A stretch of 63,679 nucleotides of DNA from SIG565 sp045540055 (GCA_045540055.1 JAZQGO010000023.1:1-63679), one strand, 5' to 3'; counted from the first letter of the stretch, positions 41,846 through 50,887 are shown. A program made the numbers and translations. Notes: generated by a model not told the origin, from the sequence alone.

Positions 41846-42934
41846 GTGAAATCAAGCTACGGCAATAAAATACGTATTACAATTTCGGGCGAAAGCCACG
41901 GGCCATGCATCGAGGCTGTGCTGTCAGGCATCCCTACGGGCGAAAAAATTGATATGGATGAGATAGTGCTTCAGATGTCGCGCAGAGCGCCGGGTAGGGA
42001 TAAAACCTCTACGCCCCGTAAAGAAGCCGACACTCCACACTTTATTTCGGGTCTTGAAAACGGTGTGACAACTGGGGAAGACATACATATTGTAATAGAA
42101 AATACAAACACCCATTCGGCAGATTATAATAATTTGAAATACACCCCACGACCGTCACATGCAGACTATCCTGCACACATTAAATATAACGGACAGGCCG
42201 ATATGCGCGGTAGTGGTCATTTCTCAGGCAGACTCACTGCACCTCTTACTGCGGCAGGCGCCGTTTGCAGACAGATACTGTCTCGCCGTGGAATTGCGGT
42301 GGGCGGTCACGTATATAATATAGGCGAAGCGTTTGATATTGCCTTTGACCCTGTCACTGTGAGCGGTGAGCTTTTAGAAGGTTTATCAAAAAAATATTTT
42401 GCTACTGTGTCAGCGGATGCTGAAAGTGATATGCGTCAGTATATTCTTGAAGCGGGTAAGGATGGTGACAGTATCGGCGGCTCGGTTGAGGTTGCGGTTA
42501 CGGGTATGCCTGTGGGAATAGGTAATCATATGTTCGGCGGTGTAGAAAATATTATTTCATCGGTAGTTTACGGTGTACCTGCCGTAAAGGGTGTGTCCTT
42601 TGGCGCAGGCTTCGATTTTGCGTATCTGCGAGGAAGTGAAGCTAACGATCCGTATTATTACGACGGTGACACCGTTAAAACAGCTACCAATAATTGCGGT
42701 GGTATTGTCGGGGGCATGACAACCGGTATGCCGATTATCGTAAGGGCGGCACTAAAGCCCACACCGTCAATTTTTAAAGAGCAAAACACGGTAGACCTGC
42801 AAACAGGTCAGAACACCGTTTTAAAGGTGAACGGCCGTCACGACCCTTGTATTGTGCCTCGTGCCTTACCAGCGGTTGAAGCCGCGGTGGCAATAGCAGT
42901 TACGATGCTTTTAGCAGAAGATAATGCACTATAA
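41846..42934 (+). CDS. aroC: Chorismate synthase
   Basis: A 362-aa flavin-dependent enzyme that converts EPSP to chorismate, the last step of the shikimate pathway. Signature regions are SGESHG (14-19), the RRAPG-type loop (MSRRAPGRDK), MRGSGHFSGRLTAP, and the C-terminal GRHDPCIVPRALPAVEAA. It starts with GTG behind AAAGGTGAT; an overlapping ATG three bases upstream is in another frame. No other aro genes are next to it. Confidence 0.96.
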   Translation: MKSSYGNKIRITISGESHGPCIEAVLSGIPTGEKIDMDEIVLQMSRRAPGRDKTSTPRKEADTPHFISGLENGVTTGEDIHIVIENTNTHSADYNNLKYTPRPSHADYPAHIKYNGQADMRGSGHFSGRLTAPLTAAGAVCRQILSRRGIAVGGHVYNIGEAFDIAFDPVTVSGELLEGLSKKYFATVSADAESDMRQYILEAGKDGDSIGGSVEVAVTGMPVGIGNHMFGGVENIISSVVYGVPAVKGVSFGAGFDFAYLRGSEANDPYYYDGDTVKTATNNCGGIVGGMTTGMPIIVRAALKPTPSIFKEQNTVDLQTGQNTVLKVNGRHDPCIVPRALPAVEAAVAIAVTMLLAEDNAL

Positions 42935-42938
42935 GGTA

Positions 42939-42967
42939 TTGCAAAAAAACAAAACTTGAAATATAAT
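42939..42967 (+). promoter_or_regulatory. Sigma-A promoter for proS
   Basis: TTGCAA, 17 bp, TATAAT. Transcription should start near 42974, only about 11 nt before the ATG at 42985, so the mRNA leader is very short and no T-box can fit. Confidence 0.7.
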
Positions 42968-42984
42968 GATTTTTGGTGATAAAA

Positions 42985-44418
42985 ATGGCAAAAGAAAAAT
43001 TAGTTAAAGAAATTACTTCAATGGATGAGGACTTTGCGAAATGGTACACCGATGTTGTATCAAAGGCAGAGCTTATGGCATATTCCTCAGTTAAGGGCTG
43101 TATGATAATTCGTCCCTACGGTTATGCGATTTGGGAGAATATTCAGTCTATCCTAAATTCAAAGTTTAAGGCAACAGGTCACGAGAACGTTTATATGCCT
43201 ATGTTCATTCCCGAAAGCCTGCTCGAAAAGGAAAAGGACCACGTTGAAGGCTTTGCGCCTGAGGTTGCTTGGGTAACACACGGTGGTAATGAGAAGTTAG
43301 AGGAACGCTTCTGTGTGCGCCCAACCTCAGAAACACTTTTCTGCGACCATTATAAAGATATTATTCAGTCTTACAGAGATTTACCGAAGCTTTATAACCA
43401 GTGGTGTAGTGTTGTTCGTTGGGAAAAGACAACAAGACCCTTTCTGCGTTCACGCGAGTTCTTATGGCAGGAGGGTCATACCGTTCACGCTACGAGCGAG
43501 GAGGCAAAGCAGGAGACGATTCAAATGCTGAATATTTATGCCGATTTTGCTGAAAATTACCTTGCAATGCCTGTTGTTAAGGGCGTTAAGACTGAAAAGG
43601 AACGCTTTGCAGGCGCGGAGGACACATATACAATAGAGGCGCTGATGCACGACGGTAAGGCACTTCAGAGTGCAACCTCTCACTATTTTGGTGACGGTTT
43701 TGCAAAGGCCTTCGGTATTCAGTATACCGATAAAGAAAACAAACTGACCTATCCCTTCCAGACCTCTTGGGGATGTACTACACGACTCATCGGTGCCGTT
43801 ATTATGACACACGGTGATGATAGCGGTCTCGTTTTGCCGCCTGCTATTGCACCTATTCAGTTGGTTGTGATTCCCATTGCCTCTCATAAAGAGGGTGTTA
43901 CCGAAAAGGCAAACGAAGTTTATGAGAGAGTAAATAAGGTTTGCCGTGCTAAGATAGATCTTGGCGAGCAGTCGCCCGGTTGGAAGTTTGCCGAATATGA
44001 AATGAAGGGCGTACCGCTAAGACTTGAACTCGGCCCCAGAGATATTGAAAATAATCAGTGCGTTATCTGCCGCAGAGACAACGGCGAGAAGATTACCGTG
44101 AGCCTTGATGAACTCGAAGAAAAGATACCGTCACTTCTTACAGCCGTTCACGAAGGTATGTATAATAAGGCACTTAAACGCAGAGCACAGATGACCTACG
44201 ATGCGCACAGCCTTGACGAAATGAAGGAGCTGGCAGACAATAAGCCCGGATTTATACGCGCTATGTGGTGCGGCGAGCGTGAGTGCGAGGATGCACTTAA
44301 AGAGAATGTTGGCGTAACGTCAAGATGTATTCCTTTCGAGCAGGAACAGCTTTCTGACAAGTGTGTATGCTGCGGCAAGCCCGCCCGTCATATGCTCTAT
44401 TGGGGTAAGGCATATTAA
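42985..44418 (+). CDS. proS: Prolyl-tRNA synthetase, archaeal/eukaryotic-like type
   Basis: A 477-aa class II aminoacyl-tRNA synthetase that charges tRNA-Pro. The catalytic core shows motif 2 (VVRWEKTTRPFLRSREFLWQEGHT) and motif 3 further on. An anticodon-binding domain and a C-terminal zinc-binding domain (GERECEDAL...CVCCGK, ending in the family Tyr, WGKAY) follow. The lack of the bacterial-type insertion domain and the C-terminal extension mark the shorter ProS3-like class found in many Clostridia. I chose the ATG at 42985 (GGTGA upstream) over a GTG at 42973. Confidence 0.95.
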   Translation: MAKEKLVKEITSMDEDFAKWYTDVVSKAELMAYSSVKGCMIIRPYGYAIWENIQSILNSKFKATGHENVYMPMFIPESLLEKEKDHVEGFAPEVAWVTHGGNEKLEERFCVRPTSETLFCDHYKDIIQSYRDLPKLYNQWCSVVRWEKTTRPFLRSREFLWQEGHTVHATSEEAKQETIQMLNIYADFAENYLAMPVVKGVKTEKERFAGAEDTYTIEALMHDGKALQSATSHYFGDGFAKAFGIQYTDKENKLTYPFQTSWGCTTRLIGAVIMTHGDDSGLVLPPAIAPIQLVVIPIASHKEGVTEKANEVYERVNKVCRAKIDLGEQSPGWKFAEYEMKGVPLRLELGPRDIENNQCVICRRDNGEKITVSLDELEEKIPSLLTAVHEGMYNKALKRRAQMTYDAHSLDEMKELADNKPGFIRAMWCGERECEDALKENVGVTSRCIPFEQEQLSDKCVCCGKPARHMLYWGKAY

Positions 44419-44438
44419 GTTTATTTGGAGAAAAAGCT

Positions 44439-45218
44439 ATGATTGATATTATAAGACAAAAAGAGGGCTTTATATGTGATATGGACGGCGTTATCTATCA
44501 CGGTAACGAGTTATTACCGTCTGCCAAAAGGTTCGTTGAGTGGTTAAAGAAAGAAAACAAGAAGTTTTTGTTTCTTACCAACAGCAGCGAGCGCTCACGC
44601 CTTGAGCTTCACCAGAAGCTACTCAGAATGGGGCTTGACGTAGGTGAGGAGCATTTTTACACCTCTGCTCTTGCTACGGCACACTTTTTAGCAAAGCAGT
44701 CACCTGGATGCTCGGTATACTGCATTGGTGAAGCGGGTCTCCACAATGCCTTATATGAAGCAGGCATCAGTATGAACGATGTAAATCCCGATTATGTTGT
44801 AATAGGCGAAACACAAAACTATAACTATGCTAACATCAGCAAGGCGGTAAAGCTGATTATGGGCGGCGCTAAGCTTATCGGCACCAATCCCGACCTTACC
44901 GGACCCTCAGAGGGTAATGTTATTGTGCCTGCCTGCGCGGCACTGGTATCTCCTATTGAGCTTTCCACAGGTAAGAAGGCGTATTTCTTAGGCAAGCCCA
45001 ATCCGCTTATGATGCGAACGGGCATTCAGCTTCTTGGCTGTAGTCCTAAAAATGCCGCCGTTATAGGTGACAGAATGGATACCGATATTATCGCAGGTGT
45101 TGAGTCGGGCACAAGCACAGTGCTTGTGCTGTCGGGTGTTTCGACCAGACGGACCGTAGGCGAATTTCCCTATAGACCCACTATTATACTTGACGATGTG
45201 GGCTGCATAGTTGAGTAA
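44439..45218 (+). CDS. HAD IIA phosphatase, NagD-like
   Basis: A 259-aa HAD subfamily IIA hydrolase with motif I ICDMDGVIYHGNE, motif II FLTNSSERSR, a C2-type cap in the middle (about 80-180) and motif IV VIGDRMDTDIIAG. Family members hydrolyse nucleotide or sugar phosphates (NagD, p-nitrophenyl phosphatase). It begins 20 nt after proS with GGAG before the ATG and probably shares its transcript. The substrate is unknown. Confidence 0.88.
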   Translation: MIDIIRQKEGFICDMDGVIYHGNELLPSAKRFVEWLKKENKKFLFLTNSSERSRLELHQKLLRMGLDVGEEHFYTSALATAHFLAKQSPGCSVYCIGEAGLHNALYEAGISMNDVNPDYVVIGETQNYNYANISKAVKLIMGGAKLIGTNPDLTGPSEGNVIVPACAALVSPIELSTGKKAYFLGKPNPLMMRTGIQLLGCSPKNAAVIGDRMDTDIIAGVESGTSTVLVLSGVSTRRTVGEFPYRPTIILDDVGCIVE

Positions 45219-45230
45219 AGAATATAATTA

Positions 45231-45271
45231 AAACAACCGAGATCTAAATCTTTAAATCTCGGTTGTTTTTT
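45231..45271 (+). terminator. Terminator after the NagD-like gene
   Basis: 13-bp stem AAACAACCGAGAT / ATCTCGGTTGTTT with a 12-nt loop, then TTTTTT. Confidence 0.88.
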
Positions 45272-45452
45272 GTTGGTCTTGGTAAAATGAATGCGGCTTC
45301 AAGTAGTGCCTATGAGGCATAGGGCGAATGACGTAATTTTTATTTGTATTTTCTTAAGAAAAACCTCTAATATATATAATGTAGGTAAAATATACCTTAA
45401 ATATCGTATTTTGTCGATCAAACAAAAAATTAAAAAATTTTTTAAAAAACTC
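45272..45452. other. Non-coding spacer upstream of the ribosomal operon promoter
   Basis: AT-rich with long A- and T-runs close to the promoter (45420-45450), which may act as an UP-type element. A 74-codon open frame at 45291-45515 runs through the promoter and has no ribosome site; I do not call it. Nothing else is visible. Confidence 0.6.
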
Positions 45453-45481
45453 TTGCATTGTCATAAAAAATGTGTTATGAT
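45453..45481 (+). promoter_or_regulatory. Sigma-A promoter of the S10-spc-alpha operon
   Basis: TTGCAT, 17 bp, TATGAT, preceded by a strongly AT-rich stretch. It would drive the ribosomal genes from rpsJ on, after a leader of about 270 nt. Confidence 0.75.
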
Positions 45482-45757
45482 ACCTGAGTACGCTATGCGT
45501 ATTGATATGCGTTGATGCGGGAGGTGGCTGACCTCGAGTCAGGGAATTTCCGCGGAGTATGTCCGATTTTAAACCGGGCGAAAGAACTTAGAACCGCACA
45601 GTTGTGGCAGCTTGCGAACCATAGCAGTGCAGCGGCAGTTTATCTGCCGTACCCGGATTTTGCTGTGACCCCAGTAACTCCGGTTTTATAATGTACCGCA
45701 AAGAAACGCGCGGTACGGTGTAAGTTTTGCCCGCCAACTATTTTAAGGAGGCGACAC
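45482..45757 (+). ncRNA. Structured mRNA leader of rpsJ
   Basis: A 276-nt non-coding leader, GC-rich compared with its surroundings. It can form several stems: GCGG...CCGC (about 45517-45553, enclosing a GGT/ACC hairpin), CGGCAG-TTTAT-CTGCCG (45633-45649) and GTACCGC/GCGGTAC (45693-45716) near the rpsJ ribosome site AAGGAGG. None has a T-run after it. Leaders before rpsJ bind L4 for feedback control in E. coli and are suspected to be regulatory elsewhere. I cannot match this one to a named RNA family. Confidence 0.5.
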
Positions 45758-45760
45758 TCA

Positions 45761-46072
45761 ATGGCAGTAAAAGAAAAGATTCGTATCAGAATCAAAGGTT
45801 ACGATCACGCACTTGTAGACCAGTCCGCAGACAAAATTGTGGAAACCGCTAAACGTACAGGCGCTCGTGTTTCGGGTCCGGTACCGCTCCCGACCGAGAG
45901 AGAAATCGTAACAATCCTGCGTGCTGTTCATAAATATAAGGACAGCCGCGAGCAGTTCGAAACAAGAACTCACAAAAGGCTTATCGACATTCTCAGACCT
46001 TCAAACAAAACTGTTGAGGCTCTGACAGGTCTTGAGCTTCCCGCCGGTGTAGAGATTGAAATTAAGCTTTAA
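45761..46072 (+). CDS. rpsJ: Ribosomal protein S10
   Basis: A 103-aa small-subunit protein, also NusE in transcription antitermination. Family motifs are IRIRIKGYDHALVDQ at the start, GPVPLPTE in the middle and a THKRLIDI stretch. It is the first gene of the operon, behind a long leader and an AAGGAGG site. Confidence 0.98.
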   Translation: MAVKEKIRIRIKGYDHALVDQSADKIVETAKRTGARVSGPVPLPTEREIVTILRAVHKYKDSREQFETRTHKRLIDILRPSNKTVEALTGLELPAGVEIEIKL

Positions 46073-46133
46073 TCGCGCACACGGTGTGGTCATGTTGGTG
46101 AATACCAACCAATAACCAAAGGAGGTAAATAAC

Positions 46134-46766
46134 ATGAAAAAGGCAATCGTAGGTAAAAAGCTTGGTATGACTCAGCTTTTTGATGCGAACGGTAACGTTG
46201 TTCCCGTAACTGTAATTGAAGCAGGTCCCTGTGTCATTGCTCAGAAGAAGACAGTTGAAAACGACGGTTATGAAGCTATTCAGGTTGGCTACGGCGATAT
46301 GAAGGCTTCTAAGGTTAACGGTCCTATGAAGGGCCACTTTGCAAAAGGCGATGTAGCTCCTAAGAAGGTTCTTCGCGAATTCCGTCTTGAAGATATCAGC
46401 GGTTCGAATGTTGGCGACATTATTAAGGCTGACATATTCGCCGAGGGTGAGAGTGTGGACGTTCGCGGCACTTCAAAGGGTAAAGGATATGCCGGCACAA
46501 TTAAGCGCTGGAATTTCGGTCGTCTTAAGGAATCTCACGGTACAGGCCCTGTTCACCGTCACGGTGGTTCACTCGGTGCTTGCTCAAGTCCGTCGAGAGT
46601 TTTCAAAGGCAAAAAGATGGCAGGTCACTTGGGTAACGAGCGCGTAACCGTTCAGAACTTAAGTGTAGTTAAGGTTGATGCTGAAAACAACATCATTGCA
46701 GTTAAGGGTGCAGTACCCGGTCCTAAGGGCGGCATTGTTGTTCTTTTCGATAGCGTCAAAGCTTAA
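46134..46766 (+). CDS. rplC: Ribosomal protein L3
   Basis: A 210-aa protein placed near the peptidyl transferase centre; it nucleates 50S assembly. It begins KAIVGKKLGMTQLFD, and the central loop GSLGACSSPSRVFKGKKMAGH reaches into the catalytic centre. It starts 61 nt after rpsJ with AAAGGAGG. Confidence 0.98.
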   Translation: MKKAIVGKKLGMTQLFDANGNVVPVTVIEAGPCVIAQKKTVENDGYEAIQVGYGDMKASKVNGPMKGHFAKGDVAPKKVLREFRLEDISGSNVGDIIKADIFAEGESVDVRGTSKGKGYAGTIKRWNFGRLKESHGTGPVHRHGGSLGACSSPSRVFKGKKMAGHLGNERVTVQNLSVVKVDAENNIIAVKGAVPGPKGGIVVLFDSVKA

Positions 46767-46783
46767 GGGAAGGAGTGTTTTAA

Positions 46784-47407
46784 ATGGCTAATATAGCAGT
46801 AGTAGATATGGCCGGCAAGAATGTTGGCGAAATTACCTTAAGCGATGCCGTTTTCGGTATCAAGCCGAATGCAGTAGTTATGCATATGGCTGTTGTAAAT
46901 TATCTTGCTAACCAGCGTCAGGGCACTCAGTCCACTTTAACCCGTACCGAAGTTTCCGGCGGCGGCAAAAAGCCTTGGAGACAGAAGGGTACAGGTCACG
47001 CAAGACAGGGTTCGACCAGAGCACCCCAGTGGAGACACGGCGGTATTGTTCACGCACCGAAGCCGAGAGATTATTCTTACTCTCTTAACAAGAAGGTTCG
47101 TAGACTTGCTCTTAAATCTGCTCTTTCTGACAAGGTTATCAACAATTCACTCATCGTTCTTGATGAGCTCAAGTTGGATTCCTACAAAACAAAGACAGTT
47201 GCCGATTGCTTAAAGGCTATCGGTGCACAGAAGAAGACACTCATCGTATTGGCTGACAACAACGCTTTCGCTGTTAAGTCTATCGCCAATATTGCAGGTG
47301 CTAAAGCTGCACAGATTAACACTATCAACACCTATGACATTATCAATGCTGATACCTTGGTAATCGTTAAGGATGCTGTAGCTAAATTAGAGGAGGTGTA
47401 TGCATAA
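46784..47407 (+). CDS. rplD: Ribosomal protein L4
   Basis: A 207-aa protein lining the exit tunnel and a known autoregulator of S10 operons in enterics. The tunnel loop GGGKKPWRQKGTGHARQGS (about 63-81) is intact. Its stop overlaps the rplW start by one base. Confidence 0.98.
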   Translation: MANIAVVDMAGKNVGEITLSDAVFGIKPNAVVMHMAVVNYLANQRQGTQSTLTRTEVSGGGKKPWRQKGTGHARQGSTRAPQWRHGGIVHAPKPRDYSYSLNKKVRRLALKSALSDKVINNSLIVLDELKLDSYKTKTVADCLKAIGAQKKTLIVLADNNAFAVKSIANIAGAKAAQINTINTYDIINADTLVIVKDAVAKLEEVYA

Positions 47408-47700
47408 TGAAAACCGCACAGGATATCATTATCGCTCCGGTAATCACCGAAAAGAGCATGTCAGGTATAGCTGATAAGAAATACACCTTTAAGGTAGCAA
47501 GTGATGCCAACAAAATCGAAATCGCAGCCGCTGTTGAAAAGCTTTTCAAGGTAGAGGTTGCTAAGGTTAACACCATTTCGGTTAGAGGTAAGGCAAGACG
47601 TATGGGCCGTTACAGTGGTTATACTTCTTCCTGGAAGAAAGCAATCGTAACACTTAAAGCTAATTCCAAACCGATTGAGTTTTTTGACGGTTTAATGTAA
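47407..47700 (+). CDS. rplW: Ribosomal protein L23
   Basis: A 97-aa protein at the tunnel exit that docks trigger factor and SRP. APVITEKSM near the start and the GKARRMGRYSGYTSSWKKAIVTL region fit the family. Translation is coupled to rplD (TAATG). Confidence 0.98.
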   Translation: MKTAQDIIIAPVITEKSMSGIADKKYTFKVASDANKIEIAAAVEKLFKVEVAKVNTISVRGKARRMGRYSGYTSSWKKAIVTLKANSKPIEFFDGLM

Positions 47701-47752
47701 TACTTTGAGTCAACTGTTCGAAATTAAAGCAATTTAATTTCAGGTGACGTAT

Positions 47753-47771
47753 GAAGTCGAAACACGACTTC
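47753..47771 (+). other. Hairpin in the rplW-rplB gap
   Basis: GAAGTCG-AAACA-CGACTTC, a perfect 7-bp stem in the 99-nt gap, the widest inside the first half of the operon. No T-run follows. It may be an mRNA processing or stability element. Confidence 0.4.
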
Positions 47772-47799
47772 GCTAAGCCAAAATAGGAGAGTGAAACAA

Positions 47800-48630
47800 A
47801 TGGCTATTAAACATTACAAGCCGACTACACCCGGTCGCCGTAATATGACAACTATGGATTATTCCGAGTTATCAAAAGTGGCACCCGAGAGAAGTCTGCT
47901 TGCGCCGATTAAGAAAAATGCCGGTCGTAACAGTTATGGCCGCATCACCGTCCGTCACAGAGGCGGCGGTAACCGTAGAAAATACAGAATTATCGATTTT
48001 AAGAGAAACCGTTTCGGTGTTCCGGCAACAGTTATGACTCTTGAATACGATCCGAACCGTTCGGCATTTATTGCACTTGTGCAGTACACCGACGGTGAGA
48101 AGCGTTATATCATCGCTCCTGTAGGATTAAAGGTTGGCGATGTTATCGTAAGCGGACCCGATGCTGATATCAAGCCGGGTAACGCACTTCCGCTCAGCAA
48201 TATTCCTGTAGGTACATTTATTCATAATATTGAGCTTTACCCCGGTAAGGGCGCTCAGCTTGCCCGTTCGGCAGGTAATATGGCTCAGCTTATGGCTAAA
48301 GAAAACGGAATGGCACTTTTAAGACTTCCTTCAGGTGAGCTCAGAAATGTTCCTGCTAACTGCATGGCAACCGTAGGTCAGGTAAGTAATCCTGAACACA
48401 GCAATGTTAACTACGGTAAGGCAGGTCGTAAGCGTCATATGGGTTGGCGTCCTACCGTTCGCGGTTCTGTAATGAACCCCTGCGATCACCCGCACGGTGG
48501 TGGTGAAGGTAAGTCACCTATCGGACGTCCCGGTCCTGTAACACCTTGGGGCAAACCTGCTCTTGGTTATAAGACCAGAGATAAGAAGAAGGCATCTGAT
48601 AAGTATATTATCAAGCGCCGTTCTAAGTAG
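47800..48630 (+). CDS. rplB: Ribosomal protein L2
   Basis: A 276-aa core protein needed for subunit joining and peptidyl transfer. It has KHYKPTTPGRRNMT at the start, the GRNSYGRITVRHRGGGNRR segment and the C-terminal NPCDHPHGGGEGKSPIGRP with the functionally key His. The ATG at 47800 follows AGGAGA; an in-frame GTG at 47791 is too close to it. Confidence 0.98.
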   Translation: MAIKHYKPTTPGRRNMTTMDYSELSKVAPERSLLAPIKKNAGRNSYGRITVRHRGGGNRRKYRIIDFKRNRFGVPATVMTLEYDPNRSAFIALVQYTDGEKRYIIAPVGLKVGDVIVSGPDADIKPGNALPLSNIPVGTFIHNIELYPGKGAQLARSAGNMAQLMAKENGMALLRLPSGELRNVPANCMATVGQVSNPEHSNVNYGKAGRKRHMGWRPTVRGSVMNPCDHPHGGGEGKSPIGRPGPVTPWGKPALGYKTRDKKKASDKYIIKRRSK

Positions 48631-48651
48631 TCTACGTAAAGGAGAATAATT

Positions 48652-48924
48652 ATGGGTAGAAGCATTAAAAAGGGTCCTTATGTGCAACCTGTTTTGCTCA
48701 AAAGGGTCAAAGAAATGAACGAAGCCGGTGAAAAGAGAGTTCTTAAAACCTGGTCACGTTCTTCAACCATATTCCCTGATTTCGTTGGACACACTTTCGC
48801 AGTTCACGACGGACGTAAGCACGTTCCGGTATATGTAACTGAGGATATGGTTGGTCATAAACTCGGCGAATTCGCCCCTACAAGAACATTTAAGGGCCAC
48901 GCCGGTTCAAAAACCACAAAATAA
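48652..48924 (+). CDS. rpsS: Ribosomal protein S19
   Basis: A 90-aa protein of the 30S head contacting S13. It begins MGRSIKKGPYV and has the IFPDFVGHTFAVHDGRKHVPVYV core. It lies 21 nt after rplB. Confidence 0.98.
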   Translation: MGRSIKKGPYVQPVLLKRVKEMNEAGEKRVLKTWSRSSTIFPDFVGHTFAVHDGRKHVPVYVTEDMVGHKLGEFAPTRTFKGHAGSKTTK

Positions 48925-48942
48925 GTGGAAGGAGAGTAAACA

Positions 48943-49281
48943 ATGGAAGCAAGAGCTATATTAAAGTACGCTCGTATTTCACCGCGTAAGGTGAAGATAG
49001 TTTTGGATCTTATCCGAAACCAAGATGCTGACAAGGCTATGGCTATTCTCAAATTTACTCCCAAGTCCGCTTGTGAGTATTTAGAGAAGCTTTTAGCTTC
49101 AGCTATGGCAAATGCCGAAAACAATCATAATATGGATGTTTCTAAGCTCTATGTTGCAGAGTGCTTTGTATGTCCCGGACCGACTCTTAAGAGAATTCGT
49201 CCCAAGGATCACGGCCGTGCTCACAGAATCTTAAAGAGAACAAGCCATGTTACTATCGTTCTTAAAGAACGTGAAGACTAA
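48943..49281 (+). CDS. rplV: Ribosomal protein L22
   Basis: A 112-aa protein whose beta hairpin lines the exit tunnel. ISPRKVKIVLDLIR is at the start, and FVCPGPTLKRIRPKDHGRAHRI forms the tunnel loop region. Confidence 0.98.
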   Translation: MEARAILKYARISPRKVKIVLDLIRNQDADKAMAILKFTPKSACEYLEKLLASAMANAENNHNMDVSKLYVAECFVCPGPTLKRIRPKDHGRAHRILKRTSHVTIVLKERED

Positions 49282-49298
49282 AAAGGAGGTTAAATAAT

Positions 49299-49964
49299 AT
49301 GGGCCAGAAAGTTCATCCACATGGATTCCGTGTTGGCGTAATTAAAAACTGGGATTCCCGTTGGTTCGCCAATGACAATGTCTTCGGAGATACTTTGGTT
49401 GAGGATTATAACCTCCGTAAGTACTTGAAGAAAACACTTTATTCTGCAGGCGTTCCGAGGATTGAGATTGAGCGCAATGCTAACAAGATCAGACTTCACA
49501 TTCACTGCGCAAAGCCGGGTATCGTAATCGGTCGTAACGGTTCTGAAATTGAGAAGTTACGTGCCGCTTGCCAGGCTAAGCTCGGTAAGCCTGTTAACAT
49601 TAACATCGTTGAAGTTAAGAATCCTGATGTTAATTCAACCCTCGTTGCTGAGAGCGTTGCTGATCAGCTCGAGAAGCGTGTATCCTTCCGCCGTGCTATG
49701 AAGATGGCTATTAGCCGTGCTATGAAGTCGGGCGCTAAGGGTATCAAGATTATGGTTTCGGGCCGTCTTGGCGGTGCTGAAATTGCAAGAAGCGAACAGT
49801 ATCATGAGGGTACAATCCCGCTACAGACACTTCGTGCCGATATCGACTACGGCTTTGCAGAGGCTGCAACAACCTACGGTCGTCTTGGCGTTAAGGTTTG
49901 GATTTACAAGGGCGAGGTTCTTCAGGATACAAGAAGCAATCGCAAGGAAGGAGGAGCCCGCTAA
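49299..49964 (+). CDS. rpsC: Ribosomal protein S3
   Basis: A 221-aa protein at the mRNA entry site. It has MGQKVHPHGFRVGVIKNWDSRW, a KH domain with GRNGSEIEKLR (about 69-79) and the C-terminal domain MKMAISRAMKSGAKGIKI. Its stop shares a base with the rplP start. Confidence 0.98.
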   Translation: MGQKVHPHGFRVGVIKNWDSRWFANDNVFGDTLVEDYNLRKYLKKTLYSAGVPRIEIERNANKIRLHIHCAKPGIVIGRNGSEIEKLRAACQAKLGKPVNINIVEVKNPDVNSTLVAESVADQLEKRVSFRRAMKMAISRAMKSGAKGIKIMVSGRLGGAEIARSEQYHEGTIPLQTLRADIDYGFAEAATTYGRLGVKVWIYKGEVLQDTRSNRKEGGAR

Positions 49965-50389
49965 TGTTATTACCGAAGCGTGTTAAATATCGTAGAGTAC
50001 AGCGCGGTCGTTTGACCGGTAAAGCTTCAAGAGGTACTACCGTTTCTCATGGTGATTTCGGTCTTCAGGCAACTGAGCCGGCGTGGATTACCTCTAACCA
50101 GATTGAAGCTGCTCGTATTGCTATGACCCGTTACATCAAACGTGGCGGTAAGGTTTGGATTAAAATTTTCCCCGACAAGCCGATTACAGAGAAGCCGGCT
50201 GAAACCCGAATGGGTTCAGGTAAGGGTTCTCCTGAATATTGGGTAGCAGTCGTTAAACCGGGCAGAGTAATGTTCGAAATCGGTGGAGTTAGCGAAGAAT
50301 TAGCTCGTGAGGCTATGAGACTCGCAGCCAACAAACTTCCGATTAAGTGTAAGTTTGTTACTAAGCAAGAAATGGGTGGTGAGCAGTAA
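49964..50389 (+). CDS. rplP: Ribosomal protein L16
   Basis: A 141-aa protein near the tRNA sites of the 50S subunit. It starts MLLPKRVKYRRVQRGR, and GKGSPEYWVAVVKPGRVMFE is conserved. The ATG at 49964 overlaps the rpsC stop (TAATG); a longer reading through 49898 lies inside rpsC and has no support. Confidence 0.98.
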   Translation: MLLPKRVKYRRVQRGRLTGKASRGTTVSHGDFGLQATEPAWITSNQIEAARIAMTRYIKRGGKVWIKIFPDKPITEKPAETRMGSGKGSPEYWVAVVKPGRVMFEIGGVSEELAREAMRLAANKLPIKCKFVTKQEMGGEQ

Positions 50390-50595
50390 TGAATGCAAAA
50401 GAAATCAGAGAATTATCTTTACCTGAACTTAATGATAAGTTGGCAAAGCTTAAAGAGGAACTCTTCAATCTCCGTTTTCAGCTTGCCATTAACCAGCTCG
50501 ACAACCCCACACGTATAGGTGCTGTTAAGAAGGATATTGCACGAGTTAAGACTGTAATTCGTGAAATTGAATTAAACGGCGCCAACGCGCAGTAA
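50389..50595 (+). CDS. rpmC: Ribosomal protein L29
   Basis: A 68-aa two-helix protein next to the tunnel exit. The pattern ELNDKLAKLKEELFNLRFQLA...NPTRIGAVKKDIARV is typical. Its start overlaps the rplP stop by one base. Confidence 0.97.
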   Translation: MNAKEIRELSLPELNDKLAKLKEELFNLRFQLAINQLDNPTRIGAVKKDIARVKTVIREIELNGANAQ

Positions 50596-50611
50596 AGGGA
50601 GGTAAGCCGAA

Positions 50612-50869
50612 ATGAGCGAAAGAAACCTTCGTAAGACAAGAGTAGGCAAGGTTGTAAGCGACAAGATGGATAAAACCGTTGTAGTTGCTATCGAAGACAA
50701 CGTAAAGCACCCACTCTATAAGAAGATTATCAAAAATACTATTAGACTTAAAGCTCATGATGAGAACAACACCTGTGGTATAGGTGACCGCGTTCTTATT
50801 ATGGAAACACGTCCGCTCTCAAAAGATAAGAACTGGCGTGTAGTTGAAATCATCGAAAAGGCTAAATAG
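50612..50869 (+). CDS. rpsQ: Ribosomal protein S17
   Basis: An 85-aa OB-fold protein that binds 16S rRNA early. It shows RKTRVGKVVSDKMDKTVVV and GDRVLIMETRPLSKDKNWRVVEI. AAGGGAGG precedes the ATG. Confidence 0.98.
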   Translation: MSERNLRKTRVGKVVSDKMDKTVVVAIEDNVKHPLYKKIIKNTIRLKAHDENNTCGIGDRVLIMETRPLSKDKNWRVVEIIEKAK

Positions 50870-50887
50870 TTTAAGGAGGAAAACACT

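Noticed and set aside
45291..45515. 74-codon open frame before the S10 operon
   Set aside because: It runs through the operon promoter, is rich in Lys and Ile from A/T-runs and lacks a ribosome site.
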